39,710 bases of DNA from positions 1-39,710 of the forward strand of contig CAIMWE010000075.1 in the NCBI GenBank assembly GCA_903845115.1, written 5' to 3'. Position 1 is the stretch's first letter. Each line of letters starts with the position of its first letter. The notes under the pieces are model-generated. The model did no database searches. It was not told where the DNA came from and worked only from the letters and a program-made list of their open reading frames with translations. Both the position numbers and the translations under genes were made by a program. Shown in pieces: positions 35,570-39,710 of the stretch. Origin of the DNA: an uncultured Acidobacteriota bacterium. Lineage in GTDB: Bacteria > Acidobacteriota > Thermoanaerobaculia > UBA5066.

Positions 35570-37717
35570 CTATCGAAGGGAGGCCGTCGCGAAGAGGCCC
35601 GCGTCGGCCGCCAGGAGCGGGGGGGAGAGGAGGTTCCCTTGCGCCAGGTCGAACCCTTCCACCCGGAGCCACGCGAGCTGCTCCTCGGTCTCCACCCCCT
35701 CGGCCGTGACCGCCATCCCGAGCTCGTGCGCCAGGACGAGGATCGCCCGCGCCACCGCGGCCTCGCGCTCGCCGTGGTGGACGCGCGAGATGAAGGCGCG
35801 GTCGAGCTTCAGCTCCTGCGCCGGGAAGCGGACCAGGTAGCCGAGCGACGAGTAGCCGGTCCCGAAGTCGTCGAGCGCCAGCTGGACACCCAGCGCGCGG
35901 ATCTTCGAGAGGACCACGAGCGCCTCCTCCGGCCGGTCCAGCAGGACGCTCTCGGTGATCTCCAGCCGGAGCAGGCGCGGGTCGATCCCAGCCGTCGCGA
36001 CCGCCGCCTCCACCTCCTCCACGAGGGCCGGGGAGGCGACCTGCCTGAGGGAGAGATTGACGCTCATCCGGAGAGGCGCCTCCGCGCGCCCCTCGTTCCA
36101 GGCGCGGAGCTGGCGGCACGCCTCCCCGAGGACGAAGCGGCCGATCGGGACGACGAGGCCGGTCTCCTCGGCGATCGGGATGAACTCGGGCGGGAGGAGG
36201 AGGCCACGCCGGGGGTGCCGCCATCTCACCAGCGCCTCGAACCCCGCCAGCCGAGACGACGCGACGGAGACGACCGGCTGGTAGACGACGGTGATCTCGC
36301 CGCGGTCGACCGAGCGCCGGAGGGCGCTCTCCAGGTCGAGGCGGCTCACGGCGGTCTGGTGCATCGCCTCGTCGAAGAGGACGTACCGGTCCCGCCCCGC
36401 CTGCTTGGCCCGGTTCATCGCCGTGTCGGCGTCGCGGAGGAGGTCCTCCGCGGATTGGCGTCCGCGCGTCGCGATGGCGATCCCGGTCGAGATGGTCACG
36501 TGGAGCGTGTGCCCCTCCACGACCATCGGCTCCTCCAGCGCGAGACGGATCCGGTCCGCCACGCGGATCGGGCTCGACTCGTCGATGACGTCGTCGAGGA
36601 CGACCAGGAACTCGTCCCCCCCCAGCCGTCCGAACGTGTCTCCGGGCCGGAGCAGCAGGGAGACGCGCCGCACGACCTCCCTGAGGAGCTCGTCGCCGGC
36701 GCGGTGCCCGAGGCTGTCGTTGACGTGCTGGAAGCGGTCGAGGTCGAGGAAGAGGATGGCGCACTGCGAGCCGAGGTGGAGCTCGGTCCGCCGGAGGGCC
36801 ACGCCGAGCCGGTCGAGGACGAGGGCCCGGTTCGGGAGGTCGGTCAGGCGGTCGTAGAACGCGCTTCGCGCCAGCCGCTCCTCGGCGAGCTTCCGGGCCG
36901 AGACGTCGCGGACCGTCCCGGCGGCGCGGAGGGCCCGGCCGGCGGAGTCGCGCTCGGCGACCCGGCCCCGCAGGTGGACCCACCTCCAGCCTCCGGTCTT
37001 CACCCGGAGGCGCAGCTCGGCCTCCAGGGCGGGCGTCAGGCCGCGGAGGTGCTCCGAGATCGAGGCGTCGAGCGTTGGAAGGTCCTCCGGGTGGATGTGC
37101 GCCCGGACGGCCTGGGGCGTCCAGCGGAGCTCGTCCGGGCCGTAGCCGAGCAGCTCCGACCAGCGGGCGTCGACCACGACGACGCCCGCGGAGAGGTTCC
37201 AGTCCCACATCGCCAGCCCCGCCCCCGCCAGCGCCAGCTCGAGCCGCTCGCGGCTCTCCTGCAACGCCACCTGGTCCTGCCGGTGCTCGGTCATGTCCTC
37301 CACGATCGCGATCCCCCCGGCCACCGACCCGTCCTCCGCGAAGAAGGGGGCCGCCCGGAGCGTCGCCCAGACCCGAGCCGCGGCCGTCGTCGCCTGGTAG
37401 GGGCCTTCCCGGTAGGCCTCCTTCCCCTCGAGCGCGGCCCTCAGCGTCGGGAGGATGCTCCGGTCCCGGAGGCGGTCGAGGTCGAGGCCGATCAGGCGCT
37501 CCCGCGACGACTGGAGGATCGCGACGAACCGGTCGTTGCAGTCGGTCACCCTCATCGACCGGTCGTAGATCACGACGCCGACCGGCGAGCGGTCGAACAG
37601 GAGCCGGCCCCGGTCCGGGACGCGCGGCGCATCCTCGGCACGGCGGCGGCTCATCCTTCGCCCGGAAAGGGCGACCGGCGGGTCCGTCTCGCCCTTGTCA
37701 GAGGTCGTCTTCGACAC
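35570..37717 (-). CDS. PAS-PAS-GGDEF-EAL cyclic-di-GMP protein
   Basis: This 715-residue soluble protein has two PAS domains (~35-150 and ~155-275). The GGDEF domain (~285-450) has an intact GGDEF at 366-370 and the inhibitory RPGD site at 357-360. The EAL domain (~455-710) shows EALVRW (494-499), DDFGTGYSSL and EGVETEEQ. Both catalytic halves look functional, so it may make or break cyclic-di-GMP depending on the PAS signal. The start is GTG at 37717 with GAGGAG 4 nt upstream; a later ATG at codon 22 is an alternative. It lacks membrane helices, unlike the GGDEF-EAL protein at 22710-24422. The neighbouring genes give no clue to its signal. Confidence 0.92.
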   Translation of the reverse strand: MSKTTSDKGETDPPVALSGRRMSRRRAEDAPRVPDRGRLLFDRSPVGVVIYDRSMRVTDCNDRFVAILQSSRERLIGLDLDRLRDRSILPTLRAALEGKEAYREGPYQATTAAARVWATLRAAPFFAEDGSVAGGIAIVEDMTEHRQDQVALQESRERLELALAGAGLAMWDWNLSAGVVVVDARWSELLGYGPDELRWTPQAVRAHIHPEDLPTLDASISEHLRGLTPALEAELRLRVKTGGWRWVHLRGRVAERDSAGRALRAAGTVRDVSARKLAEERLARSAFYDRLTDLPNRALVLDRLGVALRRTELHLGSQCAILFLDLDRFQHVNDSLGHRAGDELLREVVRRVSLLLRPGDTFGRLGGDEFLVVLDDVIDESSPIRVADRIRLALEEPMVVEGHTLHVTISTGIAIATRGRQSAEDLLRDADTAMNRAKQAGRDRYVLFDEAMHQTAVSRLDLESALRRSVDRGEITVVYQPVVSVASSRLAGFEALVRWRHPRRGLLLPPEFIPIAEETGLVVPIGRFVLGEACRQLRAWNEGRAEAPLRMSVNLSLRQVASPALVEEVEAAVATAGIDPRLLRLEITESVLLDRPEEALVVLSKIRALGVQLALDDFGTGYSSLGYLVRFPAQELKLDRAFISRVHHGEREAAVARAILVLAHELGMAVTAEGVETEEQLAWLRVEGFDLAQGNLLSPPLLAADAGLFATASLR

Positions 37718-37790
37718 GCGGCTCCTCGATTCCGAAACCCAAGTCTATCGCTCGGTCCACCGGGACGCCCCGCCCGACCGCCGCTCCCCC

Positions 37791-37796
37791 TAGAAT
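37791..37796 (+). promoter_or_regulatory. Candidate -10 element of the argF-arcC operon
   Basis: TAGAAT is a near-consensus -10, placing the transcript start near 37803 with a leader of about 39 nt before the ATG at 37842. No good -35 is present 17 bp upstream, where the sequence is C-rich, so an activator may be required. No ARG-box-like palindrome (AT-rich) is visible. Confidence 0.35.
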
Positions 37797-37841
37797 CACG
37801 TGTCCGGCCCTCCCCGAGCGCGGGCCGGGGAGAGAGGCGCC

Positions 37842-38843
37842 ATGCCCGTCAACCTGAAAAACCGCCACTTCCTGACGATCCACGACTTCACCAGGGGAGA
37901 GGTCCGGTACCTTCTCGACCTCGCGCACGATCTCAAGCGCGCCAAGTACTCCGGGACCGAGCGGCCGCGTCTTTCGGGGAAGAACATCGCGCTGATCTTC
38001 GAGAAGGACTCGACCCGCACCCGCTGCGCCTTCGAGGTCGCCGCCCACGACCAGGGCGCGCACGTCACCTATCTCGGCCCGTCGGGCTCCCAGATCGGCA
38101 AGAAGGAGTCGATGAAGGACACGGCCCGCGTCCTCGGGCGGATGTACGACGCCGTCGAGTACCGCGGGCACGGCCAGGCGGTCGTGGAGGAGCTGGCGCG
38201 GCACGCCGGCGTCCCCGTCTGGAACGGGCTGACCGACGAGTTCCACCCGACCCAGATCCTGGCCGACCTGCTGACGATGGAGGAGCACTCGGACCGGCCG
38301 CTCCCGGCCCAGGCCTTCTGCTTCCTCGGCGACGCCCGGAACAACATGGGGAACACGCTGATGCTGGGCGGGGCGCTGATGGGGATGGACGTCCGCCTCG
38401 GCGCGCCCAGGCACCTCTGGCCGGAGGAGGGGCTCGTCGCGACGGCCCGCGAGCTGGCGAAGGGCTCGGGCGGGAAGGTGACGCTGACCGAGGACCCGAA
38501 GGCTGCCGTCTCTGGGTGCGACTTCGTCCACACCGACGTCTGGGTCTCCATGGGCGAGCCCGACTCGGTCTGGGAGGAGAGGATCCGGCTCCTCGGGCCC
38601 TACCAGGTCAACGCCCCGCTGATGTCGGCGGCCGGCAACCCGGCGTGCAAGTTCATGCACTGCCTCCCCGCCTTCCACGACCGCCACACGAAGGTGGGCG
38701 AGGAGATCTTCCGGAAGTTCGGGCTCGACGGGATGGAGGTGACCGACGAGGTCTTCGAGTCCCCCGCCTCCGTCGTCTTCGACCAGGCCGAGAACCGGGT
38801 CCACACCATCAAGGCCGTGATGGTGGCGACGCTCGGGGACTGA
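37842..38843 (+). CDS. argF: Ornithine carbamoyltransferase, probably catabolic
   Basis: This 333-residue enzyme interconverts ornithine plus carbamoyl phosphate and citrulline plus phosphate. The carbamoyl-phosphate site STRTR is at 57-61. '[13 protein letters not shown]', 'GDARNNMGN' and the ornithine-loop 'MHCLPAFHD' are all intact, and the length equals that of E. coli OTC. AGAGAGG precedes the ATG. A carbamate kinase gene starts 4 nt after its stop, so the pair likely runs in the degradative direction (arcB role): citrulline phosphorolysis followed by ATP formation. No arginine deiminase gene (arcA) lies upstream in the window, so an anabolic role or another citrulline source remains possible. 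Confidence 0.95.
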   Translation: MPVNLKNRHFLTIHDFTRGEVRYLLDLAHDLKRAKYSGTERPRLSGKNIALIFEKDSTRTRCAFEVAAHDQGAHVTYLGPSGSQIGKKESMKDTARVLGRMYDAVEYRGHGQAVVEELARHAGVPVWNGLTDEFHPTQILADLLTMEEHSDRPLPAQAFCFLGDARNNMGNTLMLGGALMGMDVRLGAPRHLWPEEGLVATARELAKGSGGKVTLTEDPKAAVSGCDFVHTDVWVSMGEPDSVWEERIRLLGPYQVNAPLMSAAGNPACKFMHCLPAFHDRHTKVGEEIFRKFGLDGMEVTDEVFESPASVVFDQAENRVHTIKAVMVATLGD

Positions 38844-38847
38844 CCGC

Positions 38848-39710
38848 GTGAGGATCGTCGTCGCCCTGGGGGGCAACGCTCTCCTCCGGCGCGGGGAGCC
38901 GATGACCGCCCAGGCCCAGCGGGAGAACATCCGCCGGGCCTGCCAGGTGATCGCGCCGATCGCGGCGGGGAACGACATCGTGGTCTCGCACGGCAACGGG
39001 CCGCAGGTGGGCCTCCTCGCGCTCCAGCAGGCGGCCTACCTCGGCGTCGAGCCCTACCCGCTCGACATGCTCGGCGCCGAGACCGAAGGGGCGATCGGCT
39101 ACGTCATCGAGCAGGAGCTGGGGAACCTCCTTCCCTTCGAGCGCCCGTTCGCCACGATCCTCTCGATGACCGAAGTCGACCCGAACGACCCGGCCTTCCT
39201 CCACCCGACGAAGCCGATCGGCCCCGTCTACGCAAAGGGAGATGCCGACCGGATCGCGGCCGAGAAGGGGTGGACGTTCGCTCTCGACGGCGACCGGTGG
39301 CGGAGGGTCGTCCCCTCCCCCCGGCCGAAGCGGATCTTCGAGACGCGGCCCGTGGAGTGGCTCCTGGAAAAGGGGACGGTCGTCATCTTCGCGGGGGGCG
39401 GAGGAATCCCGACGATGTACGTGGAGGGCAACAGGCTGGTCGGCGTCGAGGCGGTGATCGACAAGGACCTCGCCTCGTCTCTCCTCGCCCGCGAGATCGC
39501 GGCCGACGCCTTCGTCATGGCGACCGACGCCGACGCCGTCTACACGGGCTGGGGGACGAAGGAGGCGCGGGCCATCCGCCGGATCCACCCCGCCGAGCTC
39601 CGGAAGCTCTCCTTCCCGGCCGGCTCGATGGGCCCGAAGGTCGAGGCCGCCTGCGATTTCGCGGAGCAGACGGGGAAGGCGGCGTCCATCGGCGCGCTGG
39701 AGGACGTCGC
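38848..39710 (+). CDS. arcC: Carbamate kinase, 3' end beyond window
   Basis: The frame opens at GTG 38848, 4 nt after the OTC stop, and has no stop before the window ends, so about 287 codons of a usual ~310 are seen. It starts '[18 protein letters not shown]', the amino-acid-kinase fold nucleotide loop, and has '[14 protein letters not shown]', '[11 protein letters not shown]', '[12 protein letters not shown]' and '[11 protein letters not shown]', all carbamate-kinase marks with the conserved lysine in VIDKD. The enzyme makes ATP from carbamoyl phosphate and ADP. Together with the OTC this forms the ATP-yielding end of the arginine deiminase pathway. Confidence 0.95.
   Translation, partial: MRIVVALGGNALLRRGEPMTAQAQRENIRRACQVIAPIAAGNDIVVSHGNGPQVGLLALQQAAYLGVEPYPLDMLGAETEGAIGYVIEQELGNLLPFERPFATILSMTEVDPNDPAFLHPTKPIGPVYAKGDADRIAAEKGWTFALDGDRWRRVVPSPRPKRIFETRPVEWLLEKGTVVIFAGGGGIPTMYVEGNRLVGVEAVIDKDLASSLLAREIAADAFVMATDADAVYTGWGTKEARAIRRIHPAELRKLSFPAGSMGPKVEAACDFAEQTGKAASIGALEDV

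Overview
This 39.7-kb window is bacterial, very GC-rich and gene-dense, with mostly third-position G/C codons, many GTG starts and many ATGA/GTGA start-stop overlaps. The two large secreted proteins carry NBR1-like Ig modules, repeated beta-sandwich modules and a C-terminal 'PCRVADTR' type domain. Together with the metabolic genes they suggest a free-living heterotroph of the Acidobacteriota (Thermoanaerobaculia or Holophagae-like). That placement is inference from protein style; there is no rRNA, tRNA or other taxonomic marker here. No CRISPR array, prophage or intact transposase was seen.

Layout. 1-2229: 3' part of a secreted repeat protein of unknown function. 2279-4724: a three-gene ECF-type Ni/Co transporter (CbiMN fusion, CbiQ, CbiO), meeting a convergent kynurenine formamidase (kynB) on a perfect 61-bp palindrome. 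5434-6444: a possible tiny MFS-transporter remnant, a YfhL-type ferredoxin and a divergent bacteriohemerythrin. 6464-11160: a 1,288-residue secreted glycosidase-like protein preceded by an exported LEA14-like protein. 11182-11859: a genomic scar made of a capD-like pseudogene fragment and a 421-bp inverted-repeat-bounded element holding toxin-antitoxin debris. 11899-14985: a secreted Ig-repeat protein. 15105-18818: a GT4 glycosyltransferase and a GH57/DUF3536 enzyme. 18825-22620: a tightly coupled trio (Spinster-like MFS, GPAT-like acyltransferase, L-2-hydroxyglutarate oxidase). 22710-24422: a GGDEF-EAL protein.

24419-27081 holds the most interesting system: metY-metX, the acetylhomoserine/direct sulfhydrylation route to methionine or homocysteine. 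It sits behind a 260-nt leader with a promoter, a probable near-leaderless 41-codon leader peptide containing the run MCMSMWMCM, an antiterminator arm just before the leader stop codon, and a strong intrinsic terminator. This reads as ribosome-mediated transcription attenuation sensing Met and/or Cys charging.

27088-31382: two tandem PAS histidine kinases with near-duplicate kinase cores; the upstream one begins with a degenerate receiver domain. 31455-32879: elbB diverging from an exported DinB-fold protein. 32894-35515: isocitrate lyase and YchF. 35570-37717: a second PAS-GGDEF-EAL protein. 37842-end: ornithine carbamoyltransferase followed by carbamate kinase (running off the window), the ATP-yielding half of arginine/citrulline catabolism.
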